64,000 nucleotides of DNA, taken from contig NZ_DGLD01000002.1 of NCBI RefSeq assembly GCF_002387245.1, positions 186,001-250,000 of the forward strand, read 5' to 3'. Position 1 is the first letter of the stretch, and each line of letters starts with the position of its first letter. A model generated the notes under the pieces. It was given only the letters and a program-made list of their open reading frames with translations. It was not told the DNA's origin and searched no databases. The stretch is from Brevundimonas sp. UBA4553 (GTDB lineage Bacteria > Pseudomonadota > Alphaproteobacteria > Caulobacterales > Caulobacteraceae). The position numbers and the translations under genes are program-made. Positions 53,797 through 62,320 of this stretch are shown piece by piece.

Positions 53797-54872
53797 GCAT
53801 CAAACCCCGGCAGGGCCAGCGAACGGGGAGAGAAGATCGCCGCCGCCTTGAACAACTCGCCCATCTGGTCCGGCGCGGTCAGTCGGTCCAGCTGGCGCTG
53901 GATGACCGGGGCGGCGTCGGGGCGGGCCTGCATCAACCGTTGGGCGCGGGCTTCGATCCCCAGGGCCTTCAGGAAGGCGCCTTGGCCGACGCAGCCGGTC
54001 ACGTCGGCGCCGCTGCGCACAGCGGCCTCCAGCACCAGGGGGTAGTCGGCCCACTGCGTCAGGTCGGCTTCGCCCGGCGTCGTCAGCGGATCGACTTTCC
54101 GGTGTCGACGCAGGCCCTGCAGGGTGTCGCCCGCGCCCGGTTGGCTGCGGCCGTAGTCGATTAACAGGGCGGCGCCCGAGGCCGCCTTGACCAGCACGGC
54201 CAGATCGCGCGCGAAGGCGGCCTGCTGTTCCGAAATCTCGACCACCTGTCCCGCCTCAACCTCGTACTCCGGCCGCTCGAAGCCGCCGGAGATGGCGACC
54301 AGACCGAAGGTCAGTTCGTTGTCGTCGGTGACGCCGACCCGGCGCTCGGCCCAGCCGCCTTCGGTCTTCATGAACTGGCGGGCGGGCATACAGTCCAGCA
54401 CCTCGTTGCCGATCAGGATGACCGGGGCGTCGGTCTCTATCTGATGCAGGGCGCTGAGCCAGCGCGGGTGAACGTCGGCGTCGGCCAGCCGCCGCGCCTG
54501 CTCGGCCCGCAGCGGGGCGCTTGGCTCGATCAGGATCAGGTCGACGGCCTCCAGAAAGCCGGGGACCAGCCGCGCGGCCCTCAGGGCGTCCGAGATCAGG
54601 GTCCCGTCGCCGGGGCCGACCTCGACCAGCCGCACCCGCTCCGGCGCGCCCAGACGGCTCCAGACCTCGATGGCCCACAGGCCGATCAACTCGCCGAACA
54701 TCTGGCTGACCAGAGGCGCGGTGATGAAGTCGCCGCCTTCCCCCAGCGCCGGCCGGGTGGCGTAATAGCCGCCCTTCGGATCATGCAGGCAGCGGGTGAC
54801 ATAGTCCGCGATCGTCATCGGCCCGGTCAGCACGATCTCGCGGACCAGCCGGTCCTTGAGGGTCTCGGTCAT
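53793..54872 (-). CDS. SAM-dependent methyltransferase, MidA/NDUFAF7 family
   Basis: Predicted 359 residues. LVEVGPGDGTLISDALRAAR is the SAM-binding segment and IGNEVLDCMPARQF the conserved catalytic loop. In mitochondria NDUFAF7 methylates an arginine of the NDUFS2 subunit of complex I; the bacterial homologue is inferred to act on NuoD-like protein, but no complex I gene is nearby. It lies between lgt (six-base gap) and pgeF (four-base overlap). Confidence 0.88.
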   Translation of the reverse strand: MTETLKDRLVREIVLTGPMTIADYVTRCLHDPKGGYYATRPALGEGGDFITAPLVSQMFGELIGLWAIEVWSRLGAPERVRLVEVGPGDGTLISDALRAARLVPGFLEAVDLILIEPSAPLRAEQARRLADADVHPRWLSALHQIETDAPVILIGNEVLDCMPARQFMKTEGGWAERRVGVTDDNELTFGLVAISGGFERPEYEVEAGQVVEISEQQAAFARDLAVLVKAASGAALLIDYGRSQPGAGDTLQGLRRHRKVDPLTTPGEADLTQWADYPLVLEAAVRSGADVTGCVGQGAFLKALGIEARAQRLMQARPDAAPVIQRQLDRLTAPDQMGELFKAAAIFSPRSLALPGFDA

Positions 54873-54878
54873 GACGCC

Positions 54879-55751
54879 CTAGGCCTCCGAGACGGCCGGC
54901 TTCCTCAGCGCCCGCCAGATCAGCCAGGCGCCGACCAGCATCATCGGAATCGACAGGATCATGCCCATGGTCAGGCCTAGCGGCAGGTTCTCCAACCCGG
55001 CGTCAGGCTGGCGCACGTTTTCCAGTGCGGCGCGGCAGACGCCGTAGCCCAGCAGGAACAAGCCGGTGACAAAGCCCGGACGCTTGAGCATCTTCCATTT
55101 CCAGATGGCGAGCGACAGGATGACGAACAGCAGAAGGCCCTCAAGCCCCGCCTCGTATAGCTGGCTCGGGTGGCGCGGTTCGTTGCCGGCGGGGCAGAAG
55201 CCGTACATCTGTTCAATGCGGGCGTTGCAGAAGCGGATTGCCCAGGGGACGGTCGTCTCGCGGCCCCAAAGCTCGCCGTTGATGAAGTTGGCGATGCGGC
55301 CGAAGAACAGCCCCAGCGGCGCCACAGGCGCGATCAGGTCGCCCAGGCTCAGCGGATTGATCTTCTGACGGTTGGCGTAAAGCGCGAGGGCGATCACGAC
55401 GCCCAGGAAGCCGCCGTGGAAGCTCATGCCGCCGGTCCAGAGCTGCAGCAGCTCCAGCCGCTCGCCCCAGCTGTCGCCGGTGAACAACTGGGCGAACATG
55501 GCCGGCTTGTAGAAGAGGGCGTAGCCGAAGCGGCCGCCCAGAATGACGCCCAGGGTGATCCACAGCACCAGGTCGTCCAACTGCGGTCCCGTCACTGGCG
55601 GTTTGCCGCCGCTCCACAGGCGCTCCGTCTTGGCCAGACGCGAGGCGTACCACCAGCCCAACACGATCCCCGCGACATAGGCCAGGGCGTACCAGCGGAT
55701 GGGCAGCGGCCCGAGATGGATCAGGACAGGATCGAATTCGGGGAAGGGCAC
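54879..55751 (-). CDS. lgt: Prolipoprotein diacylglyceryl transferase Lgt
   Basis: Predicted 290-residue integral membrane enzyme that attaches diacylglycerol to the lipobox cysteine. Seven or so hydrophobic helices, FHGGFLGV near residue 105, and the Lgt signature RIANFINGELWGRET near 155 are visible. The start is a GTG at 55751 with GGAGG four to five bases upstream. First gene of lgt-midA-pgeF. Confidence 0.96.
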   Translation of the reverse strand: MPFPEFDPVLIHLGPLPIRWYALAYVAGIVLGWWYASRLAKTERLWSGGKPPVTGPQLDDLVLWITLGVILGGRFGYALFYKPAMFAQLFTGDSWGERLELLQLWTGGMSFHGGFLGVVIALALYANRQKINPLSLGDLIAPVAPLGLFFGRIANFINGELWGRETTVPWAIRFCNARIEQMYGFCPAGNEPRHPSQLYEAGLEGLLLFVILSLAIWKWKMLKRPGFVTGLFLLGYGVCRAALENVRQPDAGLENLPLGLTMGMILSIPMMLVGAWLIWRALRKPAVSEA

Positions 55752-55874
55752 AGGGCCTCCGTCAGCGCCGTTTGGGACCCCAAATCATCTAGCAAGCGAG
55801 ACTGCATTCGTCGCGCGCTTTTCCAGCGAAGCAGTTTATAGCCGGTTCGGACGGAAAGATTTTGTTCACCCAAT

Positions 55875-55890
55875 TTACGACGCCATTAAC
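55875..55890 (+). promoter_or_regulatory. Possible CtrA-like box upstream of the ubiK-like gene
   Basis: TTAC-GACGCCA-TTAAC has one mismatch to TTAA-N7-TTAAC and lies 36 bases before the start. A TATACT follows at about 55893. Chance occurrence is possible. Confidence 0.4.
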
Positions 55891-55925
55891 CATATACTGG
55901 TGTGGCCAAGAGGCGAGATTTCATC

Positions 55926-56213
55926 ATGCAGACGCGCAATCCGATCCTCGACGAGTTCGCCAAGCTGACCACCGGCGCCATGGGCCTGGCTCAGGCTGCG
56001 GGCGACGAAGCCAAGGCCGCCTGGCGCGCCCAGACCGACCGTTTCGTCGCCGAGATGGATCTGGTCCGCCGCGACGAGTTCGACGTGCTGAAGGACGAGA
56101 TCGCCGCCCTGCGCGCCGAGTTGGCTGAGCTTAAGGCTCAGAAATCGCCCGCGAAAAAGACGTCTTCCGGAACGTCCACAGCCGCGAAGCCGGACGTCGA
56201 TACAGCCGGTTGA
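55926..56213 (+). CDS. UbiK/BMFP-like accessory factor
   Basis: Predicted 95 residues with a BMFP (YqiC/UbiK) domain: NPILDEFAKLTTGAMGLAQA then a helical coiled coil RRDEFDVLKDEIAALRAELAELK, and a Lys/Thr/Ser-rich tail. UbiK assists ubiquinone synthesis and trimerises as a coiled coil; BMFP proteins also fuse membranes in vitro. The ATG at 55926 is preferred over an upstream one because GAGA lies seven bases before it. A CtrA-like TTAC-N7-TTAAC lies at 55875-55890. Confidence 0.82.
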   Translation: MQTRNPILDEFAKLTTGAMGLAQAAGDEAKAAWRAQTDRFVAEMDLVRRDEFDVLKDEIAALRAELAELKAQKSPAKKTSSGTSTAAKPDVDTAG

Positions 56214-56289
56214 GCCGAATCTGCGAACACGTTTACCGTTCGTTTGCAGGTCGTGAGTCGCGACCCTCGAGTAAGAATGTGAACCCCTG

Positions 56290-56793
56290 ATGGATGCAGC
56301 CCGGCCCGAAGAGGTCGACGTTCCCTACGACCCCCTGGATGTCGTGGAGCACGTCCTCAACGCGGAGAACCTGCCGTTCGACCGCACGGACGACGGCGAC
56401 CTCGCCTTCGCCCTCGCGGGCGACTGGAAGGACTATGAGCTGTGGTTCGCCTGGCGTCCCGAAGGCGACTGTCTTCAGCTGTGCTGTGCGCTTGACCTGC
56501 GGGTCATGAAGACGCGCCGCGCCGCCGCCTACGAACTGGTGTCGATGATCAACCAGCGCACCTGGTTGGGCCACTTCGAAGTCTGGCCGGACGAAGGCGA
56601 AATCGTCTTCCGTCATTCGTTGGCCCTGCCGCACAGCGAACGTCCGACCCTGGCCCAGGCGGCGTCCATGATCGACGCCGCGATCGAGGCGGCTGACCGC
56701 TACTATCCCGCCTTCGACTTCATGGTGCGCGGCTCCAAGAAGGCGCAGGAAGCCATCGACGCCTGCCTGTTCGAAACCGTCGGCACCGCCTGA
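56290..56793 (+). CDS. YbjN-domain protein
   Basis: Predicted 167 residues of the YbjN family (LAFALAGDWKDYELWFAWRPEGDCLQLCCALDL... LVSMINQRTWLGHFEVWPDEGEIVFRHSL). Members resemble type III secretion chaperones and have regulatory roles of unclear mechanism. No signal peptide. The stop codon shares the A/T bases with the proC start (TGATG), so the two are coupled. Confidence 0.87.
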   Translation: MDAARPEEVDVPYDPLDVVEHVLNAENLPFDRTDDGDLAFALAGDWKDYELWFAWRPEGDCLQLCCALDLRVMKTRRAAAYELVSMINQRTWLGHFEVWPDEGEIVFRHSLALPHSERPTLAQAASMIDAAIEAADRYYPAFDFMVRGSKKAQEAIDACLFETVGTA

Positions 56794-57587
56794 TGAGCCG
56801 CCCTGTCGTCCTGCAAGGCGTGGGGCGACTGGGCTCGGCCATCCTGGAGGGCTGGCTGAAGACCGGGGCGGTCGATCCCGCCGATCTCATTATCCTGACC
56901 CCGTCCGAGAAGCCCGCCGCCGAGGCGGCGCGAGCCTTGGGCGCGCGGATCAACCCGCCGCTGGAGGTGCTGGCCGACGCCCGCGCCTTCGTCATCGGCG
57001 TCAAGCCGGCCAAGTGGTCCGAGGCCTCTCGCCCCGCCCTGCCGCATCTGGCCCCTGACGCCGTGATCGTTTCGGTCATGGCCGGGGTGCGGGGTGACAC
57101 GATTTCCGTGGGGTTCGACGGCCGTTCCGTTGTGCGCATCATGCCGACGACCGGCGTGGCCCAGGCTCAGGGCGTGGCGACCATCTGGGCCGCTGACGCC
57201 GCCGCCCGCGCCGTGGGCGAGGCCCTGTTCGCCCCCATCGCCGAGACCGTCCATCTGGACGACGAGGCCGCCATGCACGCTGCGACCGCCGTATCCGGCT
57301 GCGGTCCCGCCTATTATTTCGCCTTCACCCGCGCCCTTGCCCAGGCCGGGATCGAGGAGGGTTTGTCGCCCGAGGCGGCCGTGCGGCTGGCCCGCGCCAC
57401 CCTGCGGTCCGCAGCGGCGGGGGTGGAGGGGGCTGAGGCGCTGGACGCCCTGATCGACCGCGTGGCCTCGCCCGGCGGCGTGACTCAGGCCGGCCTTGTG
57501 GCCCTGAACGCAGACGGCGCCCTCGACCGGGCGGTCGAGAGCGCCGTTCAGGCCGCGGTGGCCAAGTCCACTGAACTCAGTGGCTGA
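56793..57587 (+). CDS. proC: Pyrroline-5-carboxylate reductase ProC
   Basis: Predicted 264-residue NAD(P)H enzyme for the last step of proline synthesis. The N-terminal dinucleotide motif GVGRLGSA is a variant of GxGxMG. RIMPTTGVAQAQG and the C-terminal signature ALIDRVASPGGVTQAGL are typical. Coupled to ybjN upstream; convergent with the next gene. Confidence 0.93.
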   Translation: MSRPVVLQGVGRLGSAILEGWLKTGAVDPADLIILTPSEKPAAEAARALGARINPPLEVLADARAFVIGVKPAKWSEASRPALPHLAPDAVIVSVMAGVRGDTISVGFDGRSVVRIMPTTGVAQAQGVATIWAADAAARAVGEALFAPIAETVHLDDEAAMHAATAVSGCGPAYYFAFTRALAQAGIEEGLSPEAAVRLARATLRSAAAGVEGAEALDALIDRVASPGGVTQAGLVALNADGALDRAVESAVQAAVAKSTELSG

Positions 57588-57590
57588 TCC

Positions 57591-58082
57591 TCAACGTTTG
57601 ACGTAGCGACCTTCGGCCAGGTTTCGCGACAGCCGATCGAAGGCGGTGCGCGCGTCCTGCCAGGTGCCGAAGCCGCGCACGTCGGCCAAGCTGGAGGAAT
57701 AGTAGTCATACTTGACGGCCTGGGTGTCACCCGAGGCGGTCGTAATCGTGCCTTCAATCGCGGCGCCGCCGATCGAAACGCTGCGCATGGGGTCCAGGCC
57801 CGGCTTGTCCGAAATCTGCTGCATCGTCGGTCGATTGGGCTTGAGGTCAGTGATGACCAGTTCGATCCGGGCTTCAGACAGGGCGTGACGCTCCGTCAGG
57901 ACGCGCTCGACCGTGCGGGTCAGGTCGTCGATCTGCTGCTGGACGTCTCGCTGGCCCAGTTCCTGGGCGGTCTTGGCGAAGTCGGGGCTGATGGTGACGA
58001 CGACGGCGGAAGGCTGGGCCGCGACGCCGCCCGCGAGGGCGAGGGCGGCGACGAGCGGTGCGAAAAATGCGTAACGACGCAT
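57591..58082 (-). CDS. Hypothetical exported protein, 163 residues
   Basis: Signal peptide MRRYAFFAPLVAALALAGG... with cleavage near GVAAQ. The mature part resembles a DUF3016-type small periplasmic protein (VVVTISPDFAKTAQELGQRDVQQQI... VKYDYYSSSLADVRGFGTWQDARTAFDRL), but this assignment is tentative. The start at 58082 has AGGAG nine bases upstream. Its stop is four bases from the end of proC (convergent). Confidence 0.75.
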   Translation of the reverse strand: MRRYAFFAPLVAALALAGGVAAQPSAVVVTISPDFAKTAQELGQRDVQQQIDDLTRTVERVLTERHALSEARIELVITDLKPNRPTMQQISDKPGLDPMRSVSIGGAAIEGTITTASGDTQAVKYDYYSSSLADVRGFGTWQDARTAFDRLSRNLAEGRYVKR

Positions 58083-58167
58083 GAGGCGGACTCCTGATCC
58101 AGGCCCCCCTGGAACGGTTGCAAGATGGCGTCGTTCCACTGGCAAAGCTAGGGGGTGCGACGCTCGA

Positions 58168-59511
58168 TCATCCCGGCAGACGAATCGACGCCTTCAGGCC
58201 GCCGAGGTCGCTTCGGCCCAGGGTGATGTCGCCGCCGTGGCCGCGCGCCACGTCGCGGGCGATGGCCAGGCCCAAACCGACGCCCTTGCTATTCTGGTTG
58301 CGCGAGGCGTCTAGCCGGGAAAAGGGACGGAAAGCCTCTTCGTGCATATCCTCGGGAATGCCGGGACCGTCATCCTCGACCGCGATCTCGATCCCGCCTG
58401 AGGGCAGGGGGCGGGCCGACAGCCGCACGTGCTCGCCGTGCACTGCGGCGTTGCCGGCCAGATTGTTCAACGCCCGGCGGAAGGCGAGGGGGCGGAGTTG
58501 GGCGTCCAGATCGTCCGGCGTCTCGACCGTGACCTCGGCGCCGGCGCGACGGGCGTCCTCCGCGGCGCGGCGCAGCATTTCAGGAACCGAGATCGTCTGC
58601 ATCGGTTCGCCGGCCTCGCCCCGTGCAAAGGCCAGGTACTCGTCGATCATATGCTCCATCTCGTCCAGGTCGCCCTTCATCGCCTCGGCGCGCTTGAAGG
58701 GGGGCGCCAGCGCCAGTTCCAGCCGCAGGCGGGTCAGGGGCGTGCGCAGGTCGTGGCTGACCGAGGCGAGCAGAGCTGTGCGCTGTTCGATATGGCGCTG
58801 GATCCGGGCGCGCATGTCGAGGAAGGCGGAGGCCGCGGCCCGGACTTCACGCGCGCCGTGCGGCTTGAAACGGGGCACGCTCTCGCCCCGGCCGAAAGCT
58901 TCTGCGGCGTCGGCCAGTCGCTCGATCGCGCGCACCTGGTTGCGGATGAACAGGACCGCCACCCCCAACAGCAGGACGGTGGCGATCATCAGCCACAGGA
59001 CGAAGATGTGGGCCTGGGTCGCCACGGCGCGTTCGCGCGGGGCGATGACGCGCAGCACGCCGTCGGGCTCCTGCACGCGGATGTCGACATAGGCGGGGTA
59101 GCGGGTGGTGTCGAACCAGAAGGGCTGATCCAGGCGCGACGCCAGGGCCTTCTCCATGGCGCGATCAACCACGCCGATGGCCCCGCGCCGCTGTTCCTTG
59201 GGCAGGCTGGCGCCCTCCTGGAAGGCGACGGACAACTGCATCGACCGTTCGGCCCGATCAGCGATGACGCTCAGGTTCTGCGGCGTCGGCTGGTCGCGAT
59301 AGCTTTCCGCCGCCCAGGCCACGTCGCCGGCCAGCCCCTCCGAAAGGCGCGCGGTCACCGCCTGCCAGTGGGCGTCGAAAAAGGCCCAGGTCACCGCCCC
59401 CTGCATGATCAGCACGGGCAGGACGATGATCAGCAGCGACCGGCCCCAGAGCGAGGTCGGCAGTCGGCGCTTGATCATCCGCGCCCAGAGGGGAAGGGGC
59501 AGAAGCCGCAT
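58168..59511 (-). CDS. Sensor histidine kinase, EnvZ-like
   Basis: Predicted 447-residue inner-membrane kinase. Transmembrane helices lie at about 24-45 and 167-190, flanking a periplasmic sensor of roughly 120 residues, then a HAMP domain. The H-box is SVSHDLRTPLTRLRLEL with H253, and N (NNLAGNAAVHG), G1 (DDGPGIP) and G2 (GVGLGLAIA) boxes follow. Partner of the response regulator seven bases upstream. The stimulus cannot be read from sequence. Confidence 0.92.
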   Translation of the reverse strand: MRLLPLPLWARMIKRRLPTSLWGRSLLIIVLPVLIMQGAVTWAFFDAHWQAVTARLSEGLAGDVAWAAESYRDQPTPQNLSVIADRAERSMQLSVAFQEGASLPKEQRRGAIGVVDRAMEKALASRLDQPFWFDTTRYPAYVDIRVQEPDGVLRVIAPRERAVATQAHIFVLWLMIATVLLLGVAVLFIRNQVRAIERLADAAEAFGRGESVPRFKPHGAREVRAAASAFLDMRARIQRHIEQRTALLASVSHDLRTPLTRLRLELALAPPFKRAEAMKGDLDEMEHMIDEYLAFARGEAGEPMQTISVPEMLRRAAEDARRAGAEVTVETPDDLDAQLRPLAFRRALNNLAGNAAVHGEHVRLSARPLPSGGIEIAVEDDGPGIPEDMHEEAFRPFSRLDASRNQNSKGVGLGLAIARDVARGHGGDITLGRSDLGGLKASIRLPG

Positions 59512-59518
59512 CGCTGGA

Positions 59519-60250
59519 TCAGTCCGGGGCCAGCATATAGCCGATCCCGCGCACCGTCTGGAGATAGCGCGGGTTCTTGGGGTCGGCCTCCAGCTTGCGG
59601 CGCAGGCGCGTCACCTGGACGTCCACGGCCCGCCCGGTGATGTCGGCGGTGTCGGGCGACAGGTTCATGCGCTCGACCGGCGAATGGGCGTGGATGGCCA
59701 GGGTCTTCAGCAGTTGCGCCTCGGCTTCGGTCAGGCGTTGCAGGGCGCCGTCGCGGGTCAGCTCGAGCCGCTCCATGTCGAACACCGCCGGCCCCATACG
59801 GATCTCGCGCGGGGTCATCGGCTTGCCCCCGGTGCGGCGCAGGATGGCCTCGATCCGCAGGGCCAGTTCGCGGGGATCGAACGGCTTGGACATATAGTCG
59901 TCAGCGCCGCGTGACAGGCCCTCGATCCGATCGTCGGGATCGCCCTTGGCGGTCAGCAGCAGGACAGGCGTCCTGGACAGAGCCGCCTGGCTGCGGATCC
60001 AGGTCGTCAGGTCAAAACCGCTCTCGCCCGGCATCATGACGTCCAGCACGATCAGATCGAACTCGATCAGCTCGACCAGACGGCGCGCCGCGCCCGCATG
60101 GGCGGCGCCGGTGACGCGATAGCCTTCGCGCGCCAGGAACTCTTTCAGCAGTTCGCGGATTCTGTCGTCGTCGTCGACGACCAGCAAATGGCGGCCGGCG
60201 CCGGGTGCAGCGATGGGGCCGGAGCGGCCGTTCGAGCGCGTATCAGTCAT
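59519..60250 (-). CDS. OmpR-family response regulator
   Basis: Predicted 243 residues: receiver domain (about 22-135) with acidic pocket VVDDDD, phospho-acceptor D70 and K118-type switch KPFDP, then a winged-helix DNA-binding domain (about 145-240) with VDVQVTRLRRKL and RGIGYML. It forms a two-component pair with the downstream kinase and is divergent from ilvE. In several alphaproteobacteria an OmpR-type PetR regulator also adjoins ilvE; orthology is plausible but unproven. Confidence 0.93.
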   Translation of the reverse strand: MTDTRSNGRSGPIAAPGAGRHLLVVDDDDRIRELLKEFLAREGYRVTGAAHAGAARRLVELIEFDLIVLDVMMPGESGFDLTTWIRSQAALSRTPVLLLTAKGDPDDRIEGLSRGADDYMSKPFDPRELALRIEAILRRTGGKPMTPREIRMGPAVFDMERLELTRDGALQRLTEAEAQLLKTLAIHAHSPVERMNLSPDTADITGRAVDVQVTRLRRKLEADPKNPRYLQTVRGIGYMLAPD

Positions 60251-60338
60251 GCTTTAGGCGATCCTGCCGAACGCAAGGCGTTGACGGCGGCGGGAGAGAA
60301 GAGTGTAACCGGACCACATCCCCGGGAGACGTTATTCA

Positions 60339-61217
60339 ATGGCCTTCGTTCCTTTCGACGATCGTGACGGCTGGATCTGGTTTGACGGCGCGTTCGTGCC
60401 CTGGCGGGACGCGAAAACGCACGTTCTGACCCATGGCCTCCACTACGGCTCGTCGGTCTTCGAGGGTGAGCGTATGTACGGCGGCGAAATCTTCAAGCTG
60501 ACGGCGCACAGCCAACGGCTGAAGCGCTCGGCCGAGCTGCTGGACTTCGACATTCCCTACAGCGTGGCCGAGATCGACGCCGCCTGCAAGGAAACCTGTG
60601 AAAAGAACGGTCTGACCGACTGCTACATCCGTCCGGTGGCCTATCTGGGCGCCGAGCAACTCAGCGTGTCCTCGCTGAACAGCAAGGTCCACCTGGCCAT
60701 CGCCGCCTGGGAATGGCCCAGCTATTTCGATCCCGAGGTCAAGAAGAAGGGCATTCGCCTGGAGTGGGCCAAATGGCGCCGCCCCGACCCCGCCACCGCC
60801 CCGTCGACGGCCAAGGCCGGCGGCCTCTACATGATCTGCACCATGTCCAAGACGGCGGCCGAGAAGCGCGGCTACGCCGACGCCATGATGCTGGACTGGC
60901 GCGGCTATATCGCCGAGGCGACGGGCGCCAACGTCTTCTTCGTCCAGAACGGCGCCCTGCACACCCCGCGCGTCGACCACATCCTGGACGGCATCACCCG
61001 CCAGACGGTGATCGAGATGGCCCAGGCCAAGGGCATCGAGGTCGTGATCCGCGACATCCTGCCGGAAGAACTGTCGAACTTCTCGGAATGCTTCCTCACC
61101 GGCTCGGCCGCTGAGGTCACTCCGGTCAGCGAGATCGGCGACTACCGCTTCACGCCGGGCGAGCTGTCGCTGACCCTGATGGACGACTACGGCAAGCTGG
61201 TCCGCGGCCAGCTCTGA
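60339..61217 (+). CDS. ilvE: Branched-chain amino acid aminotransferase IlvE
   Basis: Predicted 292-residue fold-type IV PLP aminotransferase for Leu, Ile and Val. The PLP lysine is K159 in STAKAGGLYM, the same number as in E. coli IlvE; HGLHYGSSVFEGERMY and EATGANVFFV are typical. GGGAG lies about nine bases upstream of the ATG. A terminator follows, embedded in the next gene's 3' end. Confidence 0.95.
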   Translation: MAFVPFDDRDGWIWFDGAFVPWRDAKTHVLTHGLHYGSSVFEGERMYGGEIFKLTAHSQRLKRSAELLDFDIPYSVAEIDAACKETCEKNGLTDCYIRPVAYLGAEQLSVSSLNSKVHLAIAAWEWPSYFDPEVKKKGIRLEWAKWRRPDPATAPSTAKAGGLYMICTMSKTAAEKRGYADAMMLDWRGYIAEATGANVFFVQNGALHTPRVDHILDGITRQTVIEMAQAKGIEVVIRDILPEELSNFSECFLTGSAAEVTPVSEIGDYRFTPGELSLTLMDDYGKLVRGQL

Positions 61218-61222
61218 TCGGA

Positions 61223-62134
61223 TCAGGCGGAGGGATCACCCTCCGCCTTTTTCTTGCGCGCGGCTTCGGCGGCCCGGCGTTGCGCCGCGCGTTTCTGACG
61301 CCAGCGCCATCCCAGCCACGCCAGCGGCGCGACCACGAGGAGCAGGGGCAGGGCCCCTGCCAGCAGCATGATCAGTGCACCCAAGGTCGACATGAACAGA
61401 TAGGCCGCCTGGCTCAGGGCGTCGGTCACGGGGCGCAGGGCGCTGTCGGGCGCCAACTGCCCTGCCGCGCGATAGGTCACGTCCAGCTTTGAGGTCTGCA
61501 CCCGGGTCCGCATGACGGCCAGGGCCGAGCGCGTCGCGTCCAGTTCGCCCTGCACCCGCGCCAGTTCCCGCTCGACCTGAAGCAGTTGCTCGAGTGGGCC
61601 GCTGCGGGTGGCCAGAAGCTGTTGCAGCCGGTCGCGCAGGGTCTCCATCGCCCGCATCCGCGCCTCGGTGTCGACCAGTTGCCGGGTCAGGTCCTCGCTC
61701 TCGACCGATTGTTGCGCCACGCGCCCGCCCGCGCCCTTGGCCTCTCCGTCCAGCGCCGCCCGGAAACGGGCGACATAGGCGGGCGTGGCCCGCATCTCCA
61801 GGCTGGCCTCGACAGCGTCGCGGCCCACGCGGCTGGAGTTCGCGCCGATCACCTGACAGACCGACGGCCCAGCGGCGATGCAGGCCTGTTCATGCCGTCC
61901 CATCACGGCCGGCACGGCGTCCGCCGGAAGCTCCAGCCCGAACCGGTAGGCATAGGCGATGCTGGGCGCGACGACCGGGGTTGCGGCGCGGCCCGGCGCG
62001 GACGCGGCCTCGGCGGGCCGCGCCGGTTCCATCAGGACCATGTCCACAGACTCCTCGAGGTGCTGGGGCGACGCGTCCTGACATCCCGCGAGCAGCGCGC
62101 TCGCCGCCGCCGCCAAAACCAGACCCTTGCGCAT
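61223..62134 (-). CDS. DUF4349-domain lipoprotein
   Basis: Predicted 303 residues. MRKGLVLAAAASALLAGC gives a signal peptide with lipobox. A DUF4349-type domain follows with the coiled-coil LVDTEARMRAMETLRDRLQQLLA...LLQVERELARVQGELDATRS, and a C-terminal transmembrane helix (about 245-275) precedes a basic tail. The start at 62134 has GGGGAG seven bases upstream. Function is unknown; both a lipid anchor and a C-terminal transmembrane segment are unusual together but typical of this family. Confidence 0.82.
   Translation of the reverse strand: MRKGLVLAAAASALLAGCQDASPQHLEESVDMVLMEPARPAEAASAPGRAATPVVAPSIAYAYRFGLELPADAVPAVMGRHEQACIAAGPSVCQVIGANSSRVGRDAVEASLEMRATPAYVARFRAALDGEAKGAGGRVAQQSVESEDLTRQLVDTEARMRAMETLRDRLQQLLATRSGPLEQLLQVERELARVQGELDATRSALAVMRTRVQTSKLDVTYRAAGQLAPDSALRPVTDALSQAAYLFMSTLGALIMLLAGALPLLLVVAPLAWLGWRWRQKRAAQRRAAEAARKKKAEGDPSA
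61225..61252 (+). terminator. Intrinsic terminator of ilvE, inside the convergent gene's end
   Basis: AGGCGGAGGG pairs with CCCTCCGCCT around loop ATCA and is followed by a T run. It overlaps the last codons of the DUF4349 gene, where the same bases encode KKKAEGDP. Confidence 0.87.
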
Positions 62135-62320
62135 CCGACCGCTCCCCGCTGATTGCGTAACGACGATTGGCGGCTCGCATAACGGCAAAGTTTAGACCGA
62201 GCCGAGGCCGTGGCGCGGCAGGACGCCGCATGCGCTCTTGACCAGCAGGCGCAGGGTAGCGTTCAAGCAGATTTTAAAGACGGTCCTCGGCCGTCGGCCG
62301 GTCGCGGAGCCGCCTTTTCC

